The position numbers and the translations under genes are program-made. Of a stretch of DNA of 64,000 nt, positions 24,926-33,639 are shown piece after piece. The notes beneath the pieces were generated by a model. That model ran no database searches, was not told the DNA's origin, and saw only the letters and a program-made list of their open reading frames with translations. The stretch comes from Oscillospiraceae bacterium (GTDB lineage Bacteria > Bacillota > Clostridia > Oscillospirales > Oscillospiraceae), in the NCBI GenBank assembly GCA_902767915.1, contig CACXJE010000007.1, positions 80,579 to 144,578 on the forward strand, given 5' to 3'. Within the stretch, counting starts at the first letter, position 1. The number at the start of each line of letters is the position of its first letter.

Positions 24926-25942
24926 ATGTTCTGTCCCAAATGCGGAACCAAGCTGCCGGATGACGTGATTTTCTGCATCCATTGCGGAAACCGGATCGGC
25001 GGCAAGGTCACTCCTCCGGAGGTTCAGCAGCCGGCTCCCGCGCCTGCTGCGCCGGTGGTTGCAGCTGTCGACGCCATCCCCCAGGCTCCCGCTTCTGACT
25101 TTGTGGCTGCCGTTCAGCCGGAGTTCCCCCCTGTTCCCGAGGTCCCGGAGGCTCCCGTCCTTGCACCGGTGATGGAAAAGGCCCCGGCCTTTGAACCGGA
25201 ACAGCCCCCTGCAGCCGTGCCCCCCGCGCCCCCTGCGCCTCCCGTTCCGCCCCAGAATCCCGTTCCCAATTACGGCCAGTATCCGGTCTACGGCGCGCAG
25301 CAGCCCAAACCGCAGCCGGAGCCTCCGGTGCAGCCCGCGCCTCCCCAGCCAAAGCCCAAAAAGGCCGTCGCCAAGAAGCGGCTCTCCGCCGGCTCCAAGG
25401 TGCTGGCGATCCTGGCTGCCCTGCTGATGATCGGGTCCGCCGTGGTCTTCTTCCTGATGAAAACCATCCACATGGATTTCGAGGTCATCATCAACAACGG
25501 CAAGCTGGTGCCCTGGAATGAATTCAAGCTCACAGAGCTGGGCAACGACACCCTTTTGAAGATCCTCTCCTACGCGATCCCCGGCTGCCTGGCTCTGGGC
25601 GGAATCCTGCTGCTTTTGAGCGGCTTCGGCGTCCCCAGCAAGCTTCCCTGCGTCCTGGGTTTCCTCTTCGGTCTCCTCGGCGTGGGCGGCTTTGTGGCTT
25701 TCTGGATTCTGCTGTTCAAGGCCACGGAGGGCACCGGCTGGAGTCAGTTCCTGCCTGCTCTGGAGGATCCCAACTGGCCCGGCGGCTGGCTGGAATGCTT
25801 CCGCGCCTACAACACCGCCCCCACTACCACCACCATGCCGGCAATGCCCTTTGGCTGGATTGCGCTGGGCTGCGGCGGTCTCGGCACCCTGTTCGCCCTG
25901 GTTGCAGCCTTTATCCCCAAGAAAACCGGCAAGGCGCAATAA
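24926..25942 (+). CDS. Zinc-ribbon membrane protein with a long proline-rich linker
   Basis: A 338-residue protein. Residues 1-24 form a zinc ribbon (MFCPKCGTKLPDDVIFCIHCG). Residues 30-145 are a Pro/Ala/Glu-rich disordered linker, followed by a basic patch KPKKAVAKKR and hydrophobic segments near 158-180, 212-232, 238-268 and 305-330. It shares its plan with the protein at 15823-16461 but has a much longer linker. The ribosome site TTGGAGG lies seven bases before the ATG. Function is unknown; a membrane sensor or scaffold is possible. Confidence 0.8.
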   Translation: MFCPKCGTKLPDDVIFCIHCGNRIGGKVTPPEVQQPAPAPAAPVVAAVDAIPQAPASDFVAAVQPEFPPVPEVPEAPVLAPVMEKAPAFEPEQPPAAVPPAPPAPPVPPQNPVPNYGQYPVYGAQQPKPQPEPPVQPAPPQPKPKKAVAKKRLSAGSKVLAILAALLMIGSAVVFFLMKTIHMDFEVIINNGKLVPWNEFKLTELGNDTLLKILSYAIPGCLALGGILLLLSGFGVPSKLPCVLGFLFGLLGVGGFVAFWILLFKATEGTGWSQFLPALEDPNWPGGWLECFRAYNTAPTTTTMPAMPFGWIALGCGGLGTLFALVAAFIPKKTGKAQ

Positions 25943-25951
25943 TCGAACCAG

Positions 25952-25991
25952 CACAAAACTCCCTGCGGCAATTGCCGCAGGGAGTTTTGTG
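25952..25991 (+). terminator. Bidirectional terminator between convergent genes
   Basis: CACAAAACTCCCTGCGGC and its exact complement around AATT; serves the zinc-ribbon gene and the opposing gene that ends at 25998. Confidence 0.85.
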
Positions 25992-25997
25992 TCGCTT

Positions 25998-26429
25998 TCA
26001 GTTTTCCCAGCAGGTGGTCAGATTCCCCGCCAGGTCCACGGTATAGACCGCTTCCCCGTCGCTGGATATTCCGATCAGGGAAGCAGACCGGACCTGCTGC
26101 TTCAGCCGGGTCTCGATCCCCAGGCAGAGATCCTCCAGCCGGTCCTTCTGGGCCAGGGCGTCCGCGTCAAAGTCCAGCTCCGCCCCGTACTTGCAAAACT
26201 GCTCATAGGTCAGCTTCTGGGGGTATTCCAGCACCAGCTCCCCTGTGTCCTCGTTCCAGGAGCGGAGTCGGTACATGGTCCATTTTTCCGCCAGATAGGT
26301 CTCCAGGTCCGCAGGGGCCTCCGGGGTTTTCACCTTCGGCAGACGGCTGATAAAATACCAGAGGCCTCCCGCCACCAGCAGGATCAGCACCAGGGCCACA
26401 GCGGACAGAATTATCATTGTTTTTTTCAT
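25998..26429 (-). CDS. Small membrane-anchored extracytoplasmic protein
   Basis: A 143-residue protein with a basic start (MKKT), one long hydrophobic helix at residues 5-28 and a soluble outer part. No known family is recognised. A YLAEKWTMYRLRSWNEDTGELVLEYPQKLTYEQFCKYGAEL segment suggests an alpha/beta domain. It is 45 bases downstream of the lipoprotein gene in the same direction, so they are probably co-expressed. Confidence 0.65.
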   Translation of the reverse strand: MKKTMIILSAVALVLILLVAGGLWYFISRLPKVKTPEAPADLETYLAEKWTMYRLRSWNEDTGELVLEYPQKLTYEQFCKYGAELDFDADALAQKDRLEDLCLGIETRLKQQVRSASLIGISSDGEAVYTVDLAGNLTTCWEN

Positions 26430-26474
26430 AGCTTTTTGGATCCTTTTGTGATATAGTATTGAGGAAGGCGGCTG

Positions 26475-26990
26475 CTAAGCGCCTTCGTCAATATACAGGC
26501 CGTAGTTGGCGTAGACCTCGCTGCAAAGAGCCCGGGTCTCCGGACCGGCGTCCTCCCGCCAGCAGACCGCCATACCGTAGCAATAGTTTTCGTCCCGGTG
26601 CACCTGTCCCATGCAGAGATAGGTCCCATCCTCATTGTTGGCGGTCCAGCTGAACCGGTATTCCTCCATGCCGAACCGTTCCTGCCGGAAGGGGTGCAGC
26701 TGGGCGGCCTCGAAGCCCGTCAGCTCCCGGATCGCCTGTTCCGGATCCGGGTCGCTGAGGGTGGTCACCCAGCAGCATTCTCCGTCCGGAGATTCCCAGC
26801 AGGTTCCCGAGGGGCTTTCGGAAATCAGATTCATCTTCAGATCCGACCAGGGCATCACCGCGCTGCAGGGCTGCGCCTGCTCCACGCCTGCCGGAATCGG
26901 CTCTCCCACCGGCGCAGGCGCCGGCTTCTGACGGCCGCAGCCGCAAAGCAGCAGCGCTGTCACCACTGCAAGTATCCGGATTTTTCGCAT
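26475..26990 (-). CDS. Predicted lipoprotein of unknown function
   Basis: A 171-residue protein from the ATG at 26990, chosen because GCGGAGG lies just upstream. The signal peptide MRKIRILAVVTALLLCGCG carries a lipobox (LLCGC) with Cys17 or Cys19 as lipidation site. The mature part has GTCWESPDGECCWVTTLSD and ends YANYGLYIDEGA. No family is recognised. It pairs with the membrane protein downstream at 25998-26429. Confidence 0.68.
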   Translation of the reverse strand: MRKIRILAVVTALLLCGCGRQKPAPAPVGEPIPAGVEQAQPCSAVMPWSDLKMNLISESPSGTCWESPDGECCWVTTLSDPDPEQAIRELTGFEAAQLHPFRQERFGMEEYRFSWTANNEDGTYLCMGQVHRDENYCYGMAVCWREDAGPETRALCSEVYANYGLYIDEGA

Positions 26991-27034
26991 TTTCAACCTC
27001 CGCAGATCCACTTTTTTGAAAGGAGCTTCCTTCC

Positions 27035-27325
27035 ATGCTTAAGTATATGTCCCTGCTCGGTTATTGTATTCTGGCAATCAACGTTGTGTCCTTGGTCTGC
27101 TTCGCCGTCGACAAGCTGCTTGCCGTAAAAAAGCTCCGCCGGATTCCGGAGTTTGTACTGCTGCTGCTCTGTGCGTTCTGGGGCAGTCTCGGCGGACTGC
27201 TGGGCATGGTCCTGTTTCGCCACAAGATCAACGGCCGGCGGCACCCGGCCTTTGTGATCGGCGTACCGGTGCTGCTGGTCATCCAGCTGGTCGTGTCGTT
27301 TTTCCTGGTTTACAAATACGGTTGA
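27035..27325 (+). CDS. DUF1294 membrane protein
   Basis: A 96-residue protein with three or four membrane helices. CFAVDKLLAVKKLRRIPE and GSLGGLLGMVLFRHKINGRRHPAF are the DUF1294 signature, including the conserved DK and RHK groups. The family is widespread and uncharacterised. GAAAGGAG at 27016 precedes the ATG. It is divergent from the lipoprotein gene with only 44 bases between starts. Confidence 0.87.
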   Translation: MLKYMSLLGYCILAINVVSLVCFAVDKLLAVKKLRRIPEFVLLLLCAFWGSLGGLLGMVLFRHKINGRRHPAFVIGVPVLLVIQLVVSFFLVYKYG

Positions 27326-27332
27326 GTTTTTT

Positions 27333-27367
27333 CAGGCACGCTCCGACCTCGGAGCGTGCCTGCTTTT
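27333..27367. terminator. Terminator between DUF1294 and DUF896 genes
   Basis: CAGGCACGCTCCG-ACCT-CGGAGCGTGCCTG followed by a T-run on the plus strand; A/T flanks on both sides allow use by both converging genes. Confidence 0.85.
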
Positions 27368-27568
27368 TTATTTCTGCTTCAGGGGCCGCTTGTTGCCCTT
27401 CTCGTCCACCACCCAGGTGTTGTCCAGGTGGCCCACCAGACTGGCCTTCACCGCGTCGATGTATTCCCGGCGCAGGATCTCCCGCTCCCGGAGCTCCTCA
27501 GGGGTCAGGCCCTCGGCCTTCGCCTTCCGGGCCAGCTCGTTGATGCGATCAATTCGTTCCTGTTTCAT
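27368..27568 (-). CDS. DUF896 (YnzC/UPF0291) family protein
   Basis: A 66-residue protein, MKQERIDRINELARKAKAEG then LREREILRREYIDAVKASLVGHLDNTWVVDEKG, matching the DUF896 family in full length. Bacillus YnzC is a small helical hairpin linked to the SOS-induced yneA operon; the function is not settled. Highly charged, soluble. It follows the beta-propeller lipoprotein gene by 10 bases and ends at the shared terminator. Confidence 0.88.
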   Translation of the reverse strand: MKQERIDRINELARKAKAEGLTPEELREREILRREYIDAVKASLVGHLDNTWVVDEKGNKRPLKQK

Positions 27569-27577
27569 GGTTCATAA

Positions 27578-29536
27578 TCACCCCACTGCGTTGGAAATGG
27601 TCGTCAGAAGTTCTCCGTTTGCAGGATCAATGACATAGGTGGCGCCGGCGCTGCAGACGTAGAGCAGCCCGTCGGAAAAGAGCGTCACCGCGTCGCTGGG
27701 CAAATAGTCCAGCTCTGTGACAGCGATGGTGCGAAGGCCGTCGGCCGTGAATTCGCACAAAACGTAGCCGTATTCGGTTTCGATCCGCAGGGGGAAGCCC
27801 ACCCGACCGGTGTCCGGATCCTGCCAGACAGAGCCCGGGAAGCTGATGGCGTCGGTGTACACCGACGGCACGGTTCCCGCCGCTGCCGGCTGATCGAAGC
27901 CCTCACCGTCTGCATCATAGACCGAAACAGAAACGCCGTCCTTGGTCTCTGTGAGACAGAGCACCCGGGTCTCGGTGTAGGGCCGCAGCAGCCAGCCCTC
28001 CGGCATCAGCGTCACAGGCGCCCCCACCGTGGGGTTCTCGGGATCGGTCAGATCCAGGGGATAGAAGCACTCCGGCTTGGAATAGGTCATCAGCCAGCCC
28101 TTGAGACCCGCGTAGCCGCAGAGATAGATCCGGTCGTTTTCCGCAAAATCCGTCAGCGTGCCAATCTCCTGCAGATTCCTGTCCAGCACCGTCAGCCGGT
28201 TGCCGGTGACGGCTGTGCCGGCCCGGTCGATGCTCCAGCCCTGGGCCGCGTCGGTATAGCTGCTGTAGCTGCCCCGGTCCTCCCGGGTGACCAGCCGCAG
28301 CATCCCGTCCCAGGGACTGAGCCCGTACATACAGGCGGTGCTGCCCTCTACAAGGCAGGATGCCTCCGGCTCCAGGATCCCTTCCTCCGTTCGGATCAAG
28401 CGCTTGATTTCGGTCTGGCAGCGGTCGGCATAGTCCACCACCGTGTAGACCCCGTCGGCATAGGGTTCGGAGGCCGTCCAGGACCAGACGTCCCGGGCCA
28501 GATACATGCCATCGGCATCCATGGCGAACCAGTCCGTGGTGTCTGTGAAGGCCAGAGCGTCCACCGGCGCTCCGTCTGTCAGGCGCAGGCCCAGCAGGGC
28601 GGTGAAGCCGGCTCTGCCGGGATTGGCGCAGAGCCAGATCCGCTCCGCCTCCATGGGGGTTCCGCCGTCTTCGGTGCGGATGTTGGGGACCAGGGTCTCA
28701 AGCTCCATGTCCGCTTCCAGGTTCACCAGGTAATGGTTGGCAACCAGGTACAGGGTGCCGTCTGCCAGGCGGGAGGTCAGATACCTGCCGTCCACGCCCA
28801 CGTCCCGCACCAGCTCCGGGCGGGTCGGATCGGTCACGTCGAAGATTGCGGCATGGGTTTCGCTGCGGTCAAACCAGTCCCCGTTTTCATCGGTGCCGAA
28901 GGCGGAGACCTCATAGACCACGGCGACCCGGTCTTCCAGAGCGTAGAGATCAATCAGGTGGCCGAACGAATTGTCCTGGCCCATTTTCACCTCCGTATAG
29001 GAGAGCTGTTCACTGGCGGCTCCGGCAGCAGACTGAATGATCAGGCCGTAGCTGTCGATCAGGTAGATCCGGCCGCCGTCGGCAACGGCCCTGCTGCCCT
29101 TCTCCACCCCGGGGATCGGAAGCACGGCGGAGGTGTCCTCCAGCTCGGCCGCATAGACCGGCTCGTCGCCCTCCTCCTCCGGCCGGGACTTGGTGTAGAA
29201 CGCATACCGACTGTCATAATCCTGGGCCAGCAGGGCGCTGCGGATCTGCGCGTAATCCCCGGCAGCCGCAGGCTCCGGAATGGGCGCAAAGGAAAGCTCC
29301 GGCCGGTCCAGCTCTGAAATCGGGTCTGTTTCCGGCACCACGGGCTCCGGTTCTGTCACAGGCGCCTCGGTCTCCGGTTCTGTCTGCACCGGGGCAGTCA
29401 CAGATTCCGGCTCCTCGGAAACGACGTCCGGGAGATCGGCGGTGGCAGGCTCGGTATTTCCGGTATTTTTCCCGCCGCAGGCGCTCAGCAGCACCAGGAG
29501 CGACAAAAGCACCGCAAGGTATTGGATTCGTTTCAT
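27578..29536 (-). CDS. Beta-propeller domain lipoprotein
   Basis: A 652-residue protein from the ATG at 29536, set by GGGAGGAGG upstream. The signal peptide ends LSACGG (lipobox, Cys about residue 20), followed by a Thr/Glu/Pro-rich linker to residue 90. The remainder is beta-rich with repeated DRVAVVYEVS, ADGTLYLVAN and LTVLDRNLQEIGTLTDF blades, fitting the secreted beta-propeller family (Beta_propel) found in Clostridia and Bacillus. It acts outside the membrane; ligand unknown. Confidence 0.83.
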   Translation of the reverse strand: MKRIQYLAVLLSLLVLLSACGGKNTGNTEPATADLPDVVSEEPESVTAPVQTEPETEAPVTEPEPVVPETDPISELDRPELSFAPIPEPAAAGDYAQIRSALLAQDYDSRYAFYTKSRPEEEGDEPVYAAELEDTSAVLPIPGVEKGSRAVADGGRIYLIDSYGLIIQSAAGAASEQLSYTEVKMGQDNSFGHLIDLYALEDRVAVVYEVSAFGTDENGDWFDRSETHAAIFDVTDPTRPELVRDVGVDGRYLTSRLADGTLYLVANHYLVNLEADMELETLVPNIRTEDGGTPMEAERIWLCANPGRAGFTALLGLRLTDGAPVDALAFTDTTDWFAMDADGMYLARDVWSWTASEPYADGVYTVVDYADRCQTEIKRLIRTEEGILEPEASCLVEGSTACMYGLSPWDGMLRLVTREDRGSYSSYTDAAQGWSIDRAGTAVTGNRLTVLDRNLQEIGTLTDFAENDRIYLCGYAGLKGWLMTYSKPECFYPLDLTDPENPTVGAPVTLMPEGWLLRPYTETRVLCLTETKDGVSVSVYDADGEGFDQPAAAGTVPSVYTDAISFPGSVWQDPDTGRVGFPLRIETEYGYVLCEFTADGLRTIAVTELDYLPSDAVTLFSDGLLYVCSAGATYVIDPANGELLTTISNAVG

Positions 29537-29671
29537 CGGGTCTCCTCCTCCCGGGCCGGGCCCGGCTGTTTTCCCTTTTTTGACGTACAGGCAGGCCGCC
29601 TGGTTCCGGGTTCGGATATGGAATTCCCCATGCAAGGCTGTGCTTTGCATGGGGAATGGAAGATTCAATGC

Positions 29672-31666
29672 TTATTCGGCCTCGACGGGCTCAGCCTCTT
29701 CCGCCAGGGCAGCAGCCTGCTCCTCGACGGTGGGCTCCAGCAGGGCCCGGATGGACAGGGAGATCCGCTTGTTCTCGGCGTCCACGTCGATGATCTTGGC
29801 GTCCACTTCCTGACCGACGGTCAGCACGTCCTCGGGCTTGCCGATGCGGCGATCCGCGATCTGGGAGATGTGAATCAGGCCGTCCACACCGGGAACGATT
29901 TCGGCAAAGGCGCCGAAGGTCATCATCTTGACGATCTTCACCTTGGCCACGTCGCCCACGCTGTACTTGGCGGTGAACTGGTTCCAGGGGTTCATCTCCG
30001 CGGTCTTGTAGCCCAGGGAGATCTTCTTCTTCTCGGGATCCAGCGCGATGACATAGACGTCGATGACGTCGCCGACCTTGACCACCTCAGCGGGGTTCTT
30101 GATCCGGTTCCAGCTCAGCTCGGAAACATGAACCATGCCGTCCACGCCGCCGATATCCACAAAGGCGCCGTAGGAAGTCAGAGACTTGACGGTGCCGGTG
30201 TACTTCTTGCCGACTTCGATCTCAGACCAGATCTTCTCCTGGGCAGCGCGGCGCTCTTCATTGGCCACCGCACGGATGGAGCCCACAACACGGCCGCCGC
30301 GACGCTCGCGGTTGACCTCGGTGATGCGGATCTTGACGGTCTGACCCTTCAGCTCTTCCAGGTTGCCGCCGCGGGCCACACCGGAGGCGGAAGCGGGGAT
30401 GAACACCCGAACGCCCTTGACGTTGGCCACCAGGCCGCCCTTGTTGGTCTCGGTGATCTTGGCTTCCACGGGGGTCTTGGTGTCGGCTGCTTCCTGCAGC
30501 TCGTCCCACACGCGCATGCCGTCGAGCTTCTTGCGGCTCAGCTGCACAGTGCCCTCCTGGTCGTTGACACGAACCACGAAGACCTTGATCTCGTCGCCCA
30601 CATGGAGCACGTCTTCGGGCTTGGTGTTGGGATCAGCGCTGACTTCATCACAGGGGATATAACCGGCATGCTTAGTGCCCAGGTCAACTTGGACTTCGGT
30701 GGTGCCGATGGCGACTACTGTGCCTGTGACCGTATCTCCTGTCGTTAGAGTTTTGATACTTGCGTCAAGCAGCGCCTCAAAGCTTTCCTCCGTTGCAGTA
30801 TCTACTGTTTTGTTTTCATCCATGGTTTGATTGACCTCCTTTATTATCCACGCAGGGGTTGATGCTCCTGCTGTGATGCCGATGGAATGAACGCCTGAAA
30901 AATCAACGGCAGCAAGCTCTGACGCGTTGTCCACCGGATAGACCCGAGGGCATCCGGCCCGGCAGATGGCAACCAGCTGACGAGTGTTGGAGCTGGTTTT
31001 GTCGCCAACCACGATCATCGCGTCATTTTTTGCAGCCAGTTCGGCTGCCTCCTGCTGCCTGTTTTCAGTCGCTTCGCATATTGTATCAAATATTTTTGCG
31101 TTTGTACATACCTTTTTTGTAATTTTTTCAGTTTTTTTCCACAAAACTTGGTTCGAGGTGGTCTGAGCCACCAGAGTCAGGGGGATTTCCGGGTGCTTCG
31201 GGTCCGCATGCAGCCAGGCTTCCCACTCCTCGGGGCTTTCAACGATCAGGGCGGATCTGCACCAGCCGGAGATTCCGATCACCTCCGGGTGGGTCCGGGA
31301 GCCGAAGATCACCGGCTGCCGGCCCTCCTCCTCCGCCTGGCGGACCAGCCTGTGGATCCGCTCTACGAAGGGGCAGGTGGCATCCACCACCGTCAGCCCC
31401 CGGGCCTGCAGCGCTTCCGTCACCGCCCGGCCCACCCCGTGGGCACGGATGATCACGGTGCTGCCCTCCGGGGCCTCCGATACCTCCGAGATTTCCCGGA
31501 CGCCCATGGCCTCGAAGTGCTCCACCACGTGGCGATTATGGACGATGGGCCCCAGGGTCACCACGGTGCCGCCGGACCCGGCCACCCGCTCCACGGTCTC
31601 CACCGCACGGCGGACGCCGAAGCAGAAGCCGGCGGTACGCGCCAGCGTAACAGTCAATTGATTCAT
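29672..31666 (-). CDS. ispH: Bifunctional 4-hydroxy-3-methylbut-2-enyl diphosphate reductase / ribosomal protein S1
   Basis: A 664-residue fusion. Residues 1-282 are IspH, the last MEP-pathway enzyme, with the 4Fe-4S cysteines at 15 (AGFCFGV), 98 (DATCPFV) and 197 (DTICEAT) and the HGVGR and TSSNTRQL motifs. A short linker (about 283-305) leads to four S1 RNA-binding repeats (about 306-375, 393-460, 478-548, 563-635). The last two are most canonical (GAFVDIGGVDGMVHVSEL). The fusion is well known in Clostridia. It overlaps plsC by four bases. Confidence 0.95.
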   Translation of the reverse strand: MNQLTVTLARTAGFCFGVRRAVETVERVAGSGGTVVTLGPIVHNRHVVEHFEAMGVREISEVSEAPEGSTVIIRAHGVGRAVTEALQARGLTVVDATCPFVERIHRLVRQAEEEGRQPVIFGSRTHPEVIGISGWCRSALIVESPEEWEAWLHADPKHPEIPLTLVAQTTSNQVLWKKTEKITKKVCTNAKIFDTICEATENRQQEAAELAAKNDAMIVVGDKTSSNTRQLVAICRAGCPRVYPVDNASELAAVDFSGVHSIGITAGASTPAWIIKEVNQTMDENKTVDTATEESFEALLDASIKTLTTGDTVTGTVVAIGTTEVQVDLGTKHAGYIPCDEVSADPNTKPEDVLHVGDEIKVFVVRVNDQEGTVQLSRKKLDGMRVWDELQEAADTKTPVEAKITETNKGGLVANVKGVRVFIPASASGVARGGNLEELKGQTVKIRITEVNRERRGGRVVGSIRAVANEERRAAQEKIWSEIEVGKKYTGTVKSLTSYGAFVDIGGVDGMVHVSELSWNRIKNPAEVVKVGDVIDVYVIALDPEKKKISLGYKTAEMNPWNQFTAKYSVGDVAKVKIVKMMTFGAFAEIVPGVDGLIHISQIADRRIGKPEDVLTVGQEVDAKIIDVDAENKRISLSIRALLEPTVEEQAAALAEEAEPVEAE

Positions 31667-32349
31667 TTCTTCTTCCCCATCCCGTAGATCTTCTCCATCA
31701 GCTCAGCGGTGAGCTTGTCCAGCTCGTCGTTTTCGGGACGGCGGCAGGAATAGGCCGGCACGTAGGGCTCGCCGAAGATGACCTTGATCGGCTGGAAGGG
31801 CTTCCGGTTTGTGGTGATGTACACGGGGACAATGGGCACCTCCGCCCGATTGGCCAGAAGCAGAGCCCCGGACTTGGGCTGGCTGACCTTGCCCTTCTTG
31901 ATCCGGGTGCCCTCGGGGAAGATCAGCAGCTTCTCGCCCCGCTTGAGGACCGTCAGAGACTTCTTCACCGCTGCCATATCCACGGCCTTCCGGTTCACCG
32001 GGAAGGCCCGGAAGGCAGAGAGAAAGGCCCCGAAAATCGGCTTGTCAAACAGCTTTTTCTTGGCCATGGTCCAGGGGGGATACCGGGTCTGCATGGCAAG
32101 GAAGATCCAGATGGGATCCGCAAAGCCCGCGTGGTTGGCGCAGAGCATACAGGCTCCCTCCGGGAGATTTTCCCGGCCGCGGAAGGTGGGCCAATGATAG
32201 AATCGCAGAACCACCCACAGCAGCCAATAGAAAAACGGGTACAACACCTTTACAGCAAAGCCGTTGCCCGGTTCCTTCTTTTTCTTTTTTTCGGAAGCGG
32301 GCGTCTCGGGCGGGCGGCCAGTGACCGCCCCTACGGATTTGTTATCCAT
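31663..32349 (-). CDS. plsC: 1-acyl-sn-glycerol-3-phosphate acyltransferase, with a repeat-encoded N-terminus
   Basis: A 228-residue PlsC-type acyltransferase making phosphatidic acid at the membrane. A hydrophobic helix (KVLYPFFYWLLWVVLRFYH) precedes the catalytic NHAGFADPIW (family NHxxxxD: His, Asp) and the FPEGTRIKKGK motif. The N-terminus is odd: residues 4-16 (KSVGAVTGRPPET) are the translation of a palindromic element at 32304-32340 otherwise seen between genes. The ATG at 32349 overlaps the cmk stop, and no later ATG precedes the helix, so the element seems to be translated. Confidence 0.9.
   Translation of the reverse strand: MDNKSVGAVTGRPPETPASEKKKKKEPGNGFAVKVLYPFFYWLLWVVLRFYHWPTFRGRENLPEGACMLCANHAGFADPIWIFLAMQTRYPPWTMAKKKLFDKPIFGAFLSAFRAFPVNRKAVDMAAVKKSLTVLKRGEKLLIFPEGTRIKKGKVSQPKSGALLLANRAEVPIVPVYITTNRKPFQPIKVIFGEPYVPAYSCRRPENDELDKLTAELMEKIYGMGKKK
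32304..32340. repeat. CCCTACGG-type palindrome inside the plsC reading frame
   Basis: TCTCGGGCGGGCGGCCAGTG then ACCGCCCCTACGG; differs by one base from the intergenic copy at 20997-21028 in its core (CCAGTGACC versus CCAATGACC). Confidence 0.85.
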
Positions 32350-33028
32350 TTGATTCCGCCTTCTTTCGGATGATTGCAATCATCTCCGCCACCACCTGAT
32401 CAACGGTCAGATAGGAGCAGTCCAGGACCTCGGCGTCTTCGGCACACTTCAGGGGCGCGATCTTCCGGTTCATATCGGCCTCGTCCCGCTTCACCACGTC
32501 GGTGTACACGTCCTCATAGCGGACGTTCTCCCCCTTGGCCTGCAGCTCCTTGAACCGCCGATCGGCCCGGACCTCCGCGGAGGCGGTCAGATAGACCTTG
32601 ACCTGGGCATTGGGCAGCACCACGGTGCCGATGTCCCGGCCGTCCATCACCACATTGCGGGTGGCAGCCAGATTCCGCTGCATGTCCAGCAGATAGTCCC
32701 GGACGCAGCTCTGGGCCGCCACGCCGGAGGCCATCATGGACATCTCCGGGGTCCGGATCCGGTCGGTGACGTCGTCGCCGTTCAGGATCATATGCTGCAG
32801 ACCGTCCTCGCCGTAGACGATCTCGATGTTGACGTCGTCGATGCAGCGCTTTATGCCGTCGGCATCCTTGGGGCCGATGCCCATCAGGCTCATGTGGTAG
32901 CCCACGGTGCGGTAGATGGCGCCGGTGTCCACGTAGAGATAGCCCAGCTCCTTGGCAACCCGCTTGGCGATGGTACTCTTGCCTGCCCCGGCGGGGCCGT
33001 CAATGGCGACGGAAATATACTTGTCCAT
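32342..33028 (-). CDS. cmk: Cytidylate kinase
   Basis: Cmk phosphorylates CMP and dCMP with ATP. The 228-residue protein has the P-loop IDGPAGAGKSTIAK, YVDTGAIYRTVGYH, the CMP-binding VVMDGRDIGTVVLP and the lid RRFKELQAKG. The position between the BaiN-like gene and plsC-ispH/rpsA is the conserved clostridial order. The start at 33028 follows a CAGGAGG site at about 33037, immediately beside a heptad repeat tract (33045-33081) in the leader. Its stop overlaps the plsC start. Confidence 0.95.
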   Translation of the reverse strand: MDKYISVAIDGPAGAGKSTIAKRVAKELGYLYVDTGAIYRTVGYHMSLMGIGPKDADGIKRCIDDVNIEIVYGEDGLQHMILNGDDVTDRIRTPEMSMMASGVAAQSCVRDYLLDMQRNLAATRNVVMDGRDIGTVVLPNAQVKVYLTASAEVRADRRFKELQAKGENVRYEDVYTDVVKRDEADMNRKIAPLKCAEDAEVLDCSYLTVDQVVAEMIAIIRKKAESNG

Positions 33029-33044
33029 ATGTAAACCTCCTGTG

Positions 33045-33140
33045 TTGAGAATTGAGAATTGAGAGTTGAGAATTGAGAATTATTTCCTATGTAGGGACAA
33101 GCACCTGTGCCCTTCATGGGTATTGCTTGTCCGCGGTTTT
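33045..33140. repeat. Heptad tract and a GGACAAGCA palindrome upstream of cmk
   Basis: Five TTGAGAA/TTGAGAG heptads (33045-33081), then GTAGGGACAAGCA (33091-33103) pairing at a distance with TGCTTGTCCGCGG (33124-33136). Confidence 0.8.
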
Positions 33141-33155
33141 GCGGAAAGCTCAGAA

Positions 33156-33581
33156 TCAACAGCGGTGCGTTTCTTCCGAAAAGCCCTCGGGCCATTGCAG
33201 CTGGTCCAGGAACACCGATTCACACGCCGCTTCAAAGCACAAGCCCTGCAGCGATTCTTGTGGCTTGCGCATTTTCCAAGCATTCACGGCGCCTTCAGCC
33301 GCTTCCTTGTCGCCGAAAAAGCCAAGAATGTGCCAGTCCTCTTCCTCGAACGTATCGTCATGAATCCAGACCCACGCCTGATAAACAGCAGCGTTTTCCG
33401 GTTCGGAGTCGGCAACTGCCCGCGGAACGATTTAATATCCCTCTGGGTGATCCCGGAATCCCGGAAGCACGGAGCTTTCCGCAATCGCGGCGCGAGCCTT
33501 TTCCGGCGTTGAAAAATGACCAAGGGATTTGAGCTTTCCGCCGTCATGGCTGTGCAGAAGCTCATAAATAAACATTGTCAT
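33156..33581 (-). pseudogene. DUF7336-like small protein interrupted by an in-frame TAA
   Basis: Reading from the ATG at 33581 (or 33575) gives MFIYELLHSHDGGKLKSLGH then FSTPEKARAAIAE and PGFRDHPEGY, followed by a TAA at 33432-33434. The same frame continues cleanly for about 90 codons: IVPRAVADSEPENAAVYQAW, HILGFFGDKEAAEGAVNAW, ending at the TGA at 33156. PGFRDxPEGFxI is the signature of the DUF7336 family, and the stop falls exactly where its variable residue between Tyr and Ile belongs. The second part looks like a weaker repeat of the first. One substitution (for example AAA to TAA) would explain it. Sequencing error is possible. Confidence 0.6.
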
Positions 33582-33639
33582 TGCTTTGTCGCTCCGTCCT
33601 TGCGGGCCGCGGCGGAACAAGGAACGCTTAACCCTGCAG

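Noticed and set aside
29672-31666. IspH-S1 fusion as a novelty or frameshift artefact
   Set aside because: This bifunctional fusion is well known and widespread in Clostridia, and the frame is clean.
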